From contig NZ_MAOI01000069.1 of assembly GCF_001884235.1 (NCBI RefSeq), forward strand, positions 124,001 to 188,000: 64,000 nucleotides of DNA. Reading direction: 5' to 3'. Numbering within the stretch: the first letter of the stretch is position 1; the number at the start of each line of letters is the position of its first letter. Shown one piece after another: positions 55,580 to 64,000 of the stretch. Under the pieces are notes generated by a model. The model was not told the DNA's origin and made no database searches. It was given only the letters and a program-made list of their open reading frames with translations. The stretch comes from Bacillus paramycoides (GTDB lineage: Bacteria > Bacillota > Bacilli > Bacillales > Bacillaceae_G). A program made the position numbers and the translations under genes.

Positions 55580-56485
55580 ATGGAGAATTTATGGATATTT
55601 GGTTTTCAGGCTTTATGGAGTCCGATTTTTCTGTTATTTATGGCCTCGATTCTTATTAGTTATTTCTTAATTATTGGACCGTATAGAACACGATTTGAAA
55701 ATGCGACGAAGGTAAGTAAAAAGCAGATTTTTTATTTTACGACCGGGATTGTTCTTTTGTATTTTGTAAAGGGAGGACCTATTGATTTAATTGGTCATAT
55801 TATATTTAGTGCACATATGTTTGAGATGGCAGTAATGTACATTGCAGTTCCTCCATTATTATTGCTTGGTATACCTGTTTGGTTATATCGTTATATTACT
55901 TCTTTTAAGTTTGTTCAAATTGTACTAAAGGCTTTTGCTAAACCGCTTATTGCGTTGTTTGTATTTAATGGTCTGTTTTCCTTTTATCATTTGCCAATTG
56001 TTTTTGATACAGTAAAACAAAGTCAAATAGCACACCCCATTTGCCTCGCTATATTGTTTTTTACAGCAATGATGATGTGGTGGCCGATGTTAAATCCACT
56101 GCCGGAATATCAAACATTAAGTGATATAAAGAAACTTGGTTACATGTTTGCTAATGGTATTTTATTAACCCCAGCTTGTGCGTTAATAATTTTTGCGACG
56201 GAACCATTATTTGCAACATATACAGATCCGGCTGCTTGGATGAAGGCGATGGAGCTTTGTGTACCGGCTGGTACTTTATCCGATTTAAATATTACTGGAC
56301 CAGAATTTTTACATTGGATACCGGTATTGCAAGACCAACAAACAGGCGGTATCATTATGAAAATTGTCCAGGAAATAGTGTACGGCACGATTATCGGCTA
56401 TGTGTTCTTTAGATGGGCACGTAGAGAGCGTGAAAAGGATAAGGAGCAATTACAGGAGCTACCACCGTATTTACAGACGAAGTAG
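55580..56485 (+). CDS. ctaG: Cytochrome c oxidase assembly factor CtaG (caa3 type)
   Basis: Needed to insert copper into the CuB site of caa3 oxidase. The start is ATG 55580 behind AAAAGGTAGGTG, giving 301 residues; an ATG 36 bp upstream has no site. Seven helices, with conserved HIIFSAHMFEMAVMYIAVPP (two His, Met) and FLHWIPVLQDQQTGGIIMK. Member of the Bacillus caa3_CtaG family, unrelated to mitochondrial Cox11. Confidence 0.94.
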   Translation: MENLWIFGFQALWSPIFLLFMASILISYFLIIGPYRTRFENATKVSKKQIFYFTTGIVLLYFVKGGPIDLIGHIIFSAHMFEMAVMYIAVPPLLLLGIPVWLYRYITSFKFVQIVLKAFAKPLIALFVFNGLFSFYHLPIVFDTVKQSQIAHPICLAILFFTAMMMWWPMLNPLPEYQTLSDIKKLGYMFANGILLTPACALIIFATEPLFATYTDPAAWMKAMELCVPAGTLSDLNITGPEFLHWIPVLQDQQTGGIIMKIVQEIVYGTIIGYVFFRWARREREKDKEQLQELPPYLQTK

Positions 56486-56565
56486 AAAAAGCGTATGGGC
56501 TCCCATACGCTTTTTCTTTTTTAGTTATAGCGGACAAAAAAAGATTGAATTTTCAATCTTTTTGT
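56486..56565 (+). terminator. Double terminator after the cta operon
   Basis: First hairpin AAAAAGCGTATGGG/CCCATACGCTTTTT (56486-56515), then a second, CAAAAAAAGATTGAA/TTCAATCTTTTTG (56535-56564). Two in tandem give a firm end to a highly transcribed operon. Confidence 0.92.
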
Positions 56566-56719
56566 GTTAACCTAGTGTAGGCATGTACTAAAATTGGATA
56601 TAAAATTTACTACTAGCTTTAATACGTAATATTTCCAGATGTAGTGCTAGTTTTTTAGAGAGTTACAAATTTATATTGTTTTCTTTAATAAACAGAAACT
56701 ATTTTAAGGGGGATTTTAA

Positions 56720-57718
56720 ATGGGTAGTAGTGGAAGTATGGTAAAGCCGATTAGTGGTTTTTTAACAGCGTTAATTCAATATCCAGTACCGGTAGTGGAG
56801 TCGCGTGCAGACATTGATAAACAAATTAAACAGATCATAAAAACAATTCATTCGACTAAATCAGGCTATCCTGGATTAGAATTGATAGTATTTCCTGAAT
56901 ATAGTACACAAGGGCTCAATACAAAAAAATGGACTACAGAAGAGTTTTTATGTACTGTGCCTGGGCCAGAAACGGACTTATTTGCTGAGGCATGTAAAGA
57001 ATCTGAAGTATATGGTGTTTTTTCTATAATGGAAAGAAATCCTGATGGTGGAGAACCGTATAATACAGCAATTATTATTAATCCACAAGGTGAAATGATT
57101 TTGAAGTATCGTAAGTTAAATCCTTGGGTGCCAGTCGAACCTTGGAAAGCTGGAAATTTAGGCTTACCTGTTTGTGATGGACCTGGAGGAAGTAAATTAG
57201 CTGTTTGTATTTGTCATGATGGCATGTTCCCTGAAGTAGCCCGTGAAGCGGCCTATAAAGGTGCAAATGTCTTGATTCGTATTTCTGGATATAGCACACA
57301 AGTTAGTGAACAATGGATGTTAACCAATCGTTCAAATGCATGGCAAAATTTAATGTATACATTGTCAGTGAACTTAGCGGGTTATGATGGTGTATTTTAT
57401 TACTTTGGTGAAGGACAAGTATGTAATTTTGATGGGACTACTTTAGTGCAGGGACACCGAAACCCTTGGGAGATTGTTACTGCTGAAGTATATCCAGAGC
57501 TAGCAGATCAGGCTAGATTAGGATGGGGTCTAGAAAATAATATATATAATTTAGGTTCAAGGGGGTATGTCGCGACTCCTGGTGGGGTGAAAGAAAACCC
57601 GTATACGTTTGTAAAAGATTTAGCTGAAGGTAAATATAAAGTCCCTTGGGAAGATGAGATTAAAGTAAAAGATGGATCCATTTATGGGTATCCAGTCAAA
57701 AAGAAGATTCATTCTTAG
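56720..57718 (+). CDS. amiF: Formamidase AmiF (nitrilase superfamily)
   Basis: Hydrolyses formamide to formate and ammonia. The protein has 332 residues; ATG follows AAGGGGGA. The nitrilase triad is in [10 protein letters not shown] (Glu60), [10 protein letters not shown] (Lys132 by my count) and [11 protein letters not shown] (Cys165 by my count). Short-chain amidase branch, matching the known B. cereus formamidase in length and N-terminus. It stands alone between two strong terminators, in a place where B. subtilis has ylbA/ylbB, so it looks like a group-specific insertion. No urea or amide transporter is nearby. Confidence 0.95.
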   Translation: MGSSGSMVKPISGFLTALIQYPVPVVESRADIDKQIKQIIKTIHSTKSGYPGLELIVFPEYSTQGLNTKKWTTEEFLCTVPGPETDLFAEACKESEVYGVFSIMERNPDGGEPYNTAIIINPQGEMILKYRKLNPWVPVEPWKAGNLGLPVCDGPGGSKLAVCICHDGMFPEVAREAAYKGANVLIRISGYSTQVSEQWMLTNRSNAWQNLMYTLSVNLAGYDGVFYYFGEGQVCNFDGTTLVQGHRNPWEIVTAEVYPELADQARLGWGLENNIYNLGSRGYVATPGGVKENPYTFVKDLAEGKYKVPWEDEIKVKDGSIYGYPVKKKIHS

Positions 57719-57725
57719 GAAAGAT

Positions 57726-57766
57726 AAATAGAACAAGCGCATCATATTGATGCGCTTGTTCTATTT
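57726..57766. terminator. 19-bp perfect bidirectional terminator
   Basis: AAATAGAACAAGCGCATCA (57726-57744) and its exact complement (57748-57766) with a 3-nt loop, between amiF and the converging YugN-like gene. Confidence 0.93.
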
Positions 57767-58130
57767 ACTCAATAATTTGAAATTCTTTCAACTCTTTTTC
57801 AATATTTTGTAGGAGCTGTTCACTTTTTTGAAGAACATTCGTTGGAAAAATCTCATCATCACCATATTCAACGCCATGAGGGTAATAATGTTTTCCTAAT
57901 AAGGGTGGCAATAGTTTTACTTGAGCGTGTCTGCCACCGATGTCACCTTCAACAGCAAAACCTTGTACGCGTAAATAATAAACATCCTTTAATATTTCAA
58001 ATTTATAATCATATGTAACGCGTTCGTAATCCCATTGTCCAGCAAGTACAAAATGATTGTTTTCCATAATCTCAGTTAAAAGAGTTAAATCAATGACTGC
58101 ACCATTAAACTTCGTATTTGTAAATTGCAT
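57765..58130 (-). CDS. YugN-like family protein
   Basis: The protein has 121 residues; ATG behind AAGGAGGTATT. It begins MQFTNTKFNGAVIDLTLLTE, has LAGQWDYERVTYDYKFEIL and LPPLLGKHYYPHGVEYGDDEIFP, the blocks of the YugN-like family. Soluble, unknown function. In B. subtilis yugN is elsewhere in the genome, so its place here differs. Confidence 0.85.
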   Translation of the reverse strand: MQFTNTKFNGAVIDLTLLTEIMENNHFVLAGQWDYERVTYDYKFEILKDVYYLRVQGFAVEGDIGGRHAQVKLLPPLLGKHYYPHGVEYGDDEIFPTNVLQKSEQLLQNIEKELKEFQIIE

Positions 58131-58339
58131 AGAATACCTCCTTCTTTTTTATGGTGTTTTATTATTTTTATAATAGTATGAATAATAAGAAAGTGCAATT
58201 CATATTGAGAGAAAAGGGATAATCCAGACTTTTTTCATGAAAATATGATATAGTGAAAAGAGTACGGTACACACAAAAAAAGGAAAGAAAAGGCTTTGTG
58301 TATATCTCAATTTTATGTTTTGTTCAGGAGGTATATGGT

Positions 58340-59374
58340 TTGAAGAAATTATTGCGTATCGTAATGATTACATTTTTAATTTTAGCTGTTGATTTATACG
58401 GGAAGTTACTCGTTTCACAATATATATTAACTCCATCGCACTCTAAGCAAGAAAATAAAATTGTGAAAAAGAAAAAGCAAGTAAATGAAGAATCCACAGA
58501 CACTGTTTTAAATATGATTGGTGGGGATCCTGAGAATTTATTAGCAAAGTGGGGCGAACCGTCTCGAATAGAGCCGTCTGCTTATGGATATGAATGGTGG
58601 GTGTATAATCAAGATTTAACTCAGTATGTTCAATTTGGAGTTGCTGAACGTAAAGTTGTAACGGCGTATGTTGCTGGTGATCAAGTCAAGGTAGCTCCCT
58701 ATTATATAAATGAAAAGTATGAAGAGGTATATAAAAAGAATCCGCTTTCACATGAGATTTCATTAAAAAGAGGAAAGAATAGTTATCAATTTGAGTTATC
58801 TGATACGGAAATAATGGAACAACCACTAATCCCTGTAGAAGATGGGTGGGCACAATTATATTTTGATCACTTTACACATGAACTTGTTGGTGTTCGTTAT
58901 ATGGATGATGAAACGTTATTACGCCAAAGGCCGTATCAGCTTGTTTATTCAGGTGAATTAATAGCAGAACAGCCGTTGACGCCAGAAAAAATGAAGCAAG
59001 TAGAAAATGGAAATATGCAACAAATTCTCGACTTAACAAATATTATTCGAAGTCGTCATCAATTACCGTTGTTAACATGGGATCAACAAACTGCAGATGT
59101 TGCATTTGGCCATAGTAAAGATATGAAGGATAATAATTATTTTTCACACGATTCTCCTACCTTTGGTACATTAGGAGATCGTTTGCAACGTGGGCAAGTG
59201 GCTTTTCAACTTGCTGGTGAGAATATAGCCGCGCAACATAGTGATGGAATTGCAGCTGTACAAGGCTGGTTAAATAGTGAGGGTCACAGAAAGAATTTAT
59301 TAAATGAACAATTTACTGGATTAGGTGTTGGGGTATATGATAAATTTTATACTCAAAACTTTATCCGAAAATAA
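58340..59374 (+). CDS. ylbC: CAP/SCP-domain protein YlbC
   Basis: TTG 58340 with AGGAGG 8 nt upstream gives 344 residues. It has an N-terminal signal/anchor (LLRIVMITFLILAVDLYG), a CAP-associated domain (about 60-200, GGDPENLLAKWGEPSR, YEWWVYNQ) and a C-terminal CAP domain (about 215-340) with ILDLTNIIRSRHQLPLL, AFGHSKDMKDNNYFSH and GENIAAQ. It acts outside the membrane. Its molecular function in Bacillus is not known. The terminator at 59376 ends it. Confidence 0.92.
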   Translation: MKKLLRIVMITFLILAVDLYGKLLVSQYILTPSHSKQENKIVKKKKQVNEESTDTVLNMIGGDPENLLAKWGEPSRIEPSAYGYEWWVYNQDLTQYVQFGVAERKVVTAYVAGDQVKVAPYYINEKYEEVYKKNPLSHEISLKRGKNSYQFELSDTEIMEQPLIPVEDGWAQLYFDHFTHELVGVRYMDDETLLRQRPYQLVYSGELIAEQPLTPEKMKQVENGNMQQILDLTNIIRSRHQLPLLTWDQQTADVAFGHSKDMKDNNYFSHDSPTFGTLGDRLQRGQVAFQLAGENIAAQHSDGIAAVQGWLNSEGHRKNLLNEQFTGLGVGVYDKFYTQNFIRK

Positions 59375-59375
59375 A

Positions 59376-59425
59376 AAGGTGCATGAATCGTCTAAAAATA
59401 GGCGAACCATGTGCCTTTTTTTTCT
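59376..59425 (+). terminator. Intrinsic terminator of ylbC
   Basis: AAAAGGTGCATG and CATGTGCCTTTTTTTT with G-U pairs, plus inner TCGTCTA/TAGGCGA. Confidence 0.8.
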
Positions 59426-59461
59426 TACAATATAGTAGATATACATGAAGAGGTGAGTAGT

Positions 59462-59899
59462 ATGCCAACAACAAAAGGACCGTTACATCCATCGGTTCAA
59501 CAGTTTAAAGAGTTTGTAAACCATCACCCTAAAATGGTTCATGAGGTTAGAAGTGGTCAAAAAACTTGGCAGCAATTTTATGAAGAATGGTACCTACTTG
59601 GTGAAGAAGATCAAATATGGGCAGCGTATAGACCTGATGGAGCACCTGCTTTTTCTTCAGTAAAAGAAAATAAAGAAGAAAAAGAAAATCGAACTGAGGA
59701 GGAAAAAACTGCTGATGTGATGGGGCAAATGCTTTCTTTCTTTAAAAAGCTAGACGTAGAACAAATGCAACACCATTTAGCAAATGTAACGAGTGCGATT
59801 GGTAGTGTGCAGCAAGTTATCCAACAATTTCAAGGGAACCGCACGCAGCAAGAACAAAATACTTCTGAAAATAATCCATTTTTCTTTCAAAAGGATTAG
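59462..59899 (+). CDS. ylbD: YlbD, putative spore coat protein
   Basis: The protein has 145 residues from ATG 59462 (AGAGGTGAG upstream). Conserved start TTKGPLHPSVQQFKEFVNHHP, then SGQKTWQQFYEEWYLLGEED, an acidic/charged linker, and a helical C-terminus QMLSFFKKLDVEQMQHHLAN ending in a Gln-rich tail. It matches the YlbD coat-protein family. ylbE starts 11 bp downstream, so they are one operon. Confidence 0.9.
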   Translation: MPTTKGPLHPSVQQFKEFVNHHPKMVHEVRSGQKTWQQFYEEWYLLGEEDQIWAAYRPDGAPAFSSVKENKEEKENRTEEEKTADVMGQMLSFFKKLDVEQMQHHLANVTSAIGSVQQVIQQFQGNRTQQEQNTSENNPFFFQKD

Positions 59900-59910
59900 G
59901 GGGAAAGAGG

Positions 59911-60156
59911 ATGAGAGCAGAGCTTATGGAGTTTATAAAGGCTGATGAGGATTTAACTCGTTATATTCGGGAACAGCCATACTGGTACCGGAAATTAACA
60001 CGTAATCCAGAAGAAAAAGAGGCTTTTGAGTTAGCTGCCATGCAACATTTCAAAAAAACGATACCAGATAAAGTAGAAAAATTTCAAAATCATTTGGCGG
60101 TTGCCTCAATTATGATTGATATGTTCCAGTATATGAAGCAGCAAAATGCGACGTAA
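59911..60156 (+). CDS. ylbE: YlbE-like protein
   Basis: The protein has 81 residues; ATG behind AGGGGGAAAGAGG. MEFIKADEDLTRYIREQPYW and YRKLTRNPEEKEAFELAAMQ are the family's hallmark blocks, with FQNHLAVASIMIDMFQYMKQ at the end. Helical, soluble, unknown function; paired with ylbD. Confidence 0.9.
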   Translation: MRAELMEFIKADEDLTRYIREQPYWYRKLTRNPEEKEAFELAAMQHFKKTIPDKVEKFQNHLAVASIMIDMFQYMKQQNAT

Positions 60157-60234
60157 AATTGGAAGGGAAAACTATGTCCGTTATGCAAAACTTTTGTTAC
60201 AATAGAATCGGATTATTAAAAAAGGAGTTGCAGC

Positions 60235-60807
60235 ATGACGGAAATTTGTTTAGTACGACATGGACAAACTGATTGGAATTTTCAAGAGATTATTCAAGGG
60301 CGCGAAGATATTCCGCTCAACGAAGTTGGGAAAAAGCAAGCGAGTCAAAGTGCAGCTGCCTTGCAAGCGGAATCGTGGGATATAATTATAAGTAGCCCGT
60401 TAATTAGAGCGCAAGAAACGGCTAAGGAAATTGCTGGGGCTATTGGATTGCAATCTATTTTATTAGATGAACGATTTATGGAACGTAATTTTGGGGAAGC
60501 TTCTGGGAAACCAGTTGCGGCCGTTAGGGAGTTAATTGCAGAAGGTAATGTAGAAGGAATGGAGCAGGATGAAGAGATTGTAGAGCGCTGTTTTACCGCA
60601 TTACAAGAGGTTGCAGCAACACATGGAGATAAACGTATTATCATTGTTGCGCATTCACATGCAATAAAAGCGATTTTACACGCAATTGCGCCAGATGAAA
60701 TTACATTTAAAACGCCATTAAAAAATGCATGTATTAGCTACGTGAAAGAAAATGGTGGGAAATGGGATGTTCTTAAATATAATATTGCGGAGCATATTAT
60801 TTTATAA
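60235..60807 (+). CDS. Histidine phosphatase (phosphoglycerate mutase-like)
   Basis: The protein has 190 residues, ATG behind AAAGGAGTTGC. LVRHGQTDWNFQEIIQGREDIPL carries the phosphorylated His (RHG, His9), SSPLIRAQETAKEI the Arg, ERNFGEASG the acid residue and IIVAHSHAIKAIL the second His. It belongs to the broad cofactor-independent histidine phosphatase branch; substrate unknown. It is inserted between ylbE and ylbF relative to B. subtilis. Confidence 0.92.
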   Translation: MTEICLVRHGQTDWNFQEIIQGREDIPLNEVGKKQASQSAAALQAESWDIIISSPLIRAQETAKEIAGAIGLQSILLDERFMERNFGEASGKPVAAVRELIAEGNVEGMEQDEEIVERCFTALQEVAATHGDKRIIIVAHSHAIKAILHAIAPDEITFKTPLKNACISYVKENGGKWDVLKYNIAEHIIL

Positions 60808-60923
60808 AAGTACAAGGGAATTGTATGGAAATGAGCTAGAATCATATCTTTCTTTTAGGTGAGACACTTCAATTAGTAGTTCTGTTCCAAATGTGTTATG
60901 ATGAATACTCGGAGGTGTCTCTC

Positions 60924-61376
60924 ATGATTGTAGCGACGCTGGAAAGCGTATTGATTTTAGATAAGGCAGAGCAGCTTGCAAAAGCGATTGTCTGTTCAGA
61001 TATAGCAGAAGATTATCGTAAGTGTTATAAGGATTTGCAAGAAGATATGGAAGTCCAGACGTTAATTCAGCAATTTACAGCGATGAAAGAGCGATATGAA
61101 GAAGTGCAACGTTTTGGTAAATATCATCCTGACTATACTTTCGTTTCGACGAAAATGAGGGAATTAAAGCGTTCTGTAGATTTGCATGATAAGGTTGCAG
61201 CCTTTAAAAGAGCAGAAACTGATTTACAAAAGTTATTAGATGAAGTTAGTGTAGCAATTGGTTCTGAGGTGTCATCTTCCATTAAAGTTCCAACAGGAAA
61301 TCCATTTTTTGATGTGGGTGGCTGTGGCGGTGGCTGTGGTACCGGAGGCGGTTGTGGTTGTAAAAAAACGGGGTAA
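60924..61376 (+). CDS. ylbF: YlbF (RicF), iron-sulfur RicAFT complex subunit
   Basis: The protein has 150 residues from ATG 60924 with CGGAGGTGTCTCTC ahead. YlbF/YmcA helical domain (IVATLESVLILDKAEQLAKA, TKMRELKRSVDLHDKVAAFK), then a C-terminal Cys-rich tail GGCGGGCGTGGGCGCKK. In B. subtilis YlbF, YmcA and YaaT form a complex carrying 4Fe-4S clusters that directs RNase Y to operon mRNAs and is needed for competence, biofilm and sporulation. Stop codon lies inside the terminator stem. Confidence 0.92.
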   Translation: MIVATLESVLILDKAEQLAKAIVCSDIAEDYRKCYKDLQEDMEVQTLIQQFTAMKERYEEVQRFGKYHPDYTFVSTKMRELKRSVDLHDKVAAFKRAETDLQKLLDEVSVAIGSEVSSSIKVPTGNPFFDVGGCGGGCGTGGGCGCKKTG

Positions 61377-61391
61377 TTTACCCTGTTTTTT
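61363..61391 (+). terminator. Terminator overlapping the ylbF stop codon
   Basis: AAAAAACGGGGTAA pairs with TTTACCCTGTTTTTT; the TAA (61374-61376) is at the top of the left arm. Confidence 0.8.
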
Positions 61392-61504
61392 AGAATATAG
61401 AAGAAAACGTATACAGAGTTTGTCCTATAATGTCATAAATTTCTGATTGGTTTTCATAAAATATAAGAATATAAGTTTTTAAAAAGGAGAAGATGGAGAA
61501 GATT

Positions 61505-61771
61505 ATGTTCGGGCAACGACAAAGTATGATTGTTTATTTACATTCATTGAAACATGCCAAGATTTTAAGGAAATATGGTAACATTCATTACATATCAAAA
61601 CGATTGAAATATGCCGTTGTATATTGTGATATGGAACAAATTGAGCATATGATGCAAAAATTGAATAAACTTCCTTTTGTAAAAAAAGTAGAACAGTCGT
61701 ATCGCCCGTTTTTAAAAACGGAATTCGAAAATTCGCGTCCTGACCGGGCAAAAGAATACGATTATAGCTAA
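61505..61771 (+). CDS. ylbG: UPF0298 family protein YlbG
   Basis: The protein has 88 residues from ATG 61505 (GGAGAAGATT upstream; an ATG four codons earlier is also possible). [20 protein letters not shown] and [20 protein letters not shown] are typical of YlbG, ending RAKEYDYS. Ferredoxin-like fold predicted for the family, function unknown. Follows ylbF as in B. subtilis. Confidence 0.9.
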   Translation: MFGQRQSMIVYLHSLKHAKILRKYGNIHYISKRLKYAVVYCDMEQIEHMMQKLNKLPFVKKVEQSYRPFLKTEFENSRPDRAKEYDYS

Positions 61772-61772
61772 G

Positions 61773-61810
61773 TAAAAAAATCCCCCGCTAAATTCAGTGG
61801 GGGATTTTTT
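61773..61810. terminator. Bidirectional terminator after ylbG
   Basis: AAAAAAATCCCCC pairs with GGGGGATTTTTTT around a 12-nt loop. Confidence 0.93.
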
Positions 61811-61826
61811 TACTTGAAATAACGTG

Positions 61827-62216
61827 TTATCTCATTGGAGGAATGAAATTGTTCATTCGTAAAATACCAATCAGATGATTAAAAAATAGTTCTTTTTCAG
61901 GGAAAGTTGTTGATGGTTTTACAGTAAAGGGTGTAACTTTTTTTCCTATTTGTTCTGCCATTTCTTCAAATAAAACGACACGTTTGCTTTTTTTATTTTC
62001 AAGTATAGGAATGCCTTCACGACATATGTATAATGGCTGGAAATCGCCAGTAGTTGTCGGTTTTAGTATTACAACAAGTGAACACACTTTTTTTTCGTTT
62101 TTTACAGTTTCAAATTGTAACATATGCGTTACACGTTCTTGGTTTGTTTTGGCAATTTCAAGTAATTCATATAAGTCAGAGTAGCCTTCTCCGAGTTCTA
62201 TAAAGCGTTGAATCAT
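61827..62216 (-). CDS. Uncharacterised protein between ylbG and the CsfG locus
   Basis: The protein has 129 residues; ATG behind AGGAGGAAAAAAT. MIQRFIELGEGYSDLYELLE, then a beta-rich middle VCSLVVILKPTTTGDFQPLY and a helical end FFNHLIGILRMNNFIPPM. No catalytic motif, signal or membrane segment. I do not recognise a family with a known role. It has the same place in related Bacillus genomes as far as I recall. Confidence 0.78.
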   Translation of the reverse strand: MIQRFIELGEGYSDLYELLEIAKTNQERVTHMLQFETVKNEKKVCSLVVILKPTTTGDFQPLYICREGIPILENKKSKRVVLFEEMAEQIGKKVTPFTVKPSTTFPEKELFFNHLIGILRMNNFIPPMR

Positions 62217-62276
62217 ATTTTTTCCTCCTCTTTCTTTTACTGTACCATCTCACTTTTTAAATGAAAAGTAGACAAA

Positions 62277-62422
62277 GAAAAAAACCCTGCAAAGCAGGGC
62301 CCTTCTAATACTAGTATGTACTAGTAAGAAGGCAAAGGGAGAGGAGAAACCGGAGGAAGAACTTATGGGGAAACGTAAGTCTTCTCCGCGGTTGGCAACA
62401 ACATCGAAGGTGATGTTGTTAT
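62277..62422 (-). ncRNA. csfG: CsfG-like sporulation small RNA (ylbH-leader element, opposite strand)
   Basis: Read on the minus strand, about 145 nt fold as four hairpins: AACAACATC/GATGTTGTT (62420-62397), GGAGAAGACTTA/TAAGTTCTTCCTCC (62387-62352), CCTTCTTACTAGTA/TACTAGTATTAGAAGG (62332-62301) and CCCTGC-TTT-GCAGGG with TTTTTTT (62299-62278). The last is a terminator only on this strand. TTTCTCC (62349-62343) stands unpaired between hairpins two and three, as in CsfG, a conserved sporulation RNA of the ylbG-ylbH interval. The Rfam 'ylbH leader' element occupies the same interval. Assignment is by position and features. Confidence 0.7.
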
Positions 62423-62426
62423 ATTT

Positions 62427-62455
62427 ATTTATGTCCAATCTAAATGAAGATATAC
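62427..62455 (-). promoter_or_regulatory. Candidate SigF/SigG promoter of the CsfG-like RNA
   Basis: On the minus strand GTATA (-35, 62455-62451), 14 bp, GGACATAAAT (-10, 62436-62427). GTATA and GGnnAnAnT fit SigF; with 17 bp to CATAAAT it also partly fits SigG. Transcription would start near 62421. Confidence 0.5.
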
Positions 62456-62731
62456 ATAATGAAATTAAAATTTATGTTTGGCTTTTTATTTTTCTTTTTT
62501 TTATTTTATGATAGGATAAAAAAGGTAAAGTAGAGCTGATGTACATAAATGGTTCTTGTTCGCAAATAGTGAGATGAATATGTAAGAAATAGCGAACGGT
62601 TATTTTAACTAAAGTTCTCTATTGGTTAAGTAACGAATTAGTGAAGAATTGTATGGTTTGGTAGCGGTTACTGAATTCAGATGGATTTGCTGTAATCGCT
62701 CGATAGATTGAAATAAAGGTAGTGACAACAG

Positions 62732-63800
<1,069 letters not shown>

Positions 63801-63811
63801 TATCCCTCTAT

Positions 63812-63970
63812 TCGCGGACAGTAAGACTCACACCTCAAAATTCGGCTGAAGCAATGAATTTAGGTGGGAGTCGGGCTGCCCGTAAAAGCCCGATTGGTGA
63901 AGGTTAATAAAATCTGTAGGGGATGAACAAAACCTCCACGGATTAAAGTTTCACTTTATTAATGCGTAAA
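63812..63970. mobile_element. Structured element resembling an IS605-family right end, no transposase visible
   Basis: Three nested or consecutive hairpins: GACTCACACCTCAAAATTC/GAATTTAGGTGGGAGTC (63825-63872), CGGGC/GCCCG (63872-63892, around GCCCGTAAAA), and TTAATAAA...TTTATTAA (63904-63962) enclosing AATCTGTAGGGG/CCTCCACGGATT. This recalls the structured right ends, with guide-type RNA, found behind tnpB genes of IS200/IS605 elements. No tnpB or tnpA precedes it (coaD does), so it would be a stand-alone or MITE-like copy, or the end of something lying past the window. The assignment is from memory of such ends. Confidence 0.45.
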
Positions 63971-64000
63971 AACAGTAAGATAACATATAAATATAAACAA

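Noticed and set aside
62250-62438. 62-residue minus-strand frame
   Set aside because: Coincides with the CsfG-like structured RNA; no ribosome site.
62365-62511. 48-residue plus-strand frame (MGKRKSSPRL...) with a GGAGGAAG site
   Set aside because: It lies inside the hairpins and over the promoter of the CsfG-like RNA; the GGAGG belongs to a stem, and the tail is run-on hydrophobic sequence from AT-rich DNA.

Overview
The window is chromosomal DNA of a low-GC, endospore-forming Firmicute, almost certainly a member of the Bacillus cereus group (inference). The basis is the AT-rich composition, strong AGGAGG-type ribosome binding sites with many TTG and GTG starts, and long gene-order agreement with the Bacillus subtilis ykyA/yku/ykr/pdh/yla/cta/ylb region. 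The sporulation genes (tgl, a YjcZ-type peptide, ylbD, a CsfG-like RNA) and genes typical of B. cereus relatives (amiF, several uncharacterised small proteins) fit the same picture. There is no rRNA, tRNA, prophage or CRISPR array. The only mobile-element trace is a structured element, resembling an IS605-family right end, at the last 200 bases.

Layout. 1-5.1 kb holds accessory and small genes: a 14-TM drug-efflux MFS gene running off the left edge with a palindromic operator in its promoter, a lone holin, a degenerate GGDEF protein, ykyA and ykyB. 5.2-9.1 kb is the ppx-ppk polyphosphate pair. 9.1-19.1 kb is the ykuE-fadH-(FsrA-like sRNA)-ykuI-ykuJ-ykuK-abbA-darB-ccpC-dapH-dapL block, covering a Tat-exported phosphoesterase, fatty-acid oxidation, c-di-GMP sensing, an AbrB antirepressor, c-di-AMP sensing, TCA-cycle control and lysine/DAP synthesis. 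19.4-25.2 kb carries a membrane protein, ktrC, rnjA-rpoY on the minus strand, ykrA, def and a small sporulation protein. 25.7-30.6 kb is the pdhABCD operon. 30.8-35.0 kb holds small genes, three tandem SR1P peptide genes behind a promoter with two CcpN-type boxes, then tgl and speA on the minus strand. 35.4-45.3 kb is the yktA-yktB-suhB-typA-yla-ftsW block. 45.6-56.5 kb is pycA and the heme A/cytochrome caa3 cluster ctaA/ctaBCDEFG. 56.7-63.8 kb is amiF, a YugN-like gene, the ylbC-ylbG genes, a CsfG-like RNA antisense to the ylbH leader, rsmD and coaD.

How the parts fit. Central carbon flow dominates. Pyruvate dehydrogenase and pyruvate carboxylase compete for pyruvate, and CcpC controls the TCA branch. 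DarB (YkuL) is known in B. subtilis to bind c-di-AMP and to contact pyruvate carboxylase. SR1P is known to bind GapA. The CcpN consensus TRTGHYATAYW occurs as a perfect convergent pair at the SR1P promoter and again as two perfect direct copies 52 bp apart upstream of pycA, which suggests a shared gluconeogenic control circuit. Many genes are separated by perfect inverted repeats acting as intrinsic, often bidirectional, terminators.

I see no large undescribed system. The strongest candidates for novelty are the SR1P triplication, the pycA CcpN boxes, the two sRNAs, a 23-residue basic peptide gene and the structured element at the right edge.
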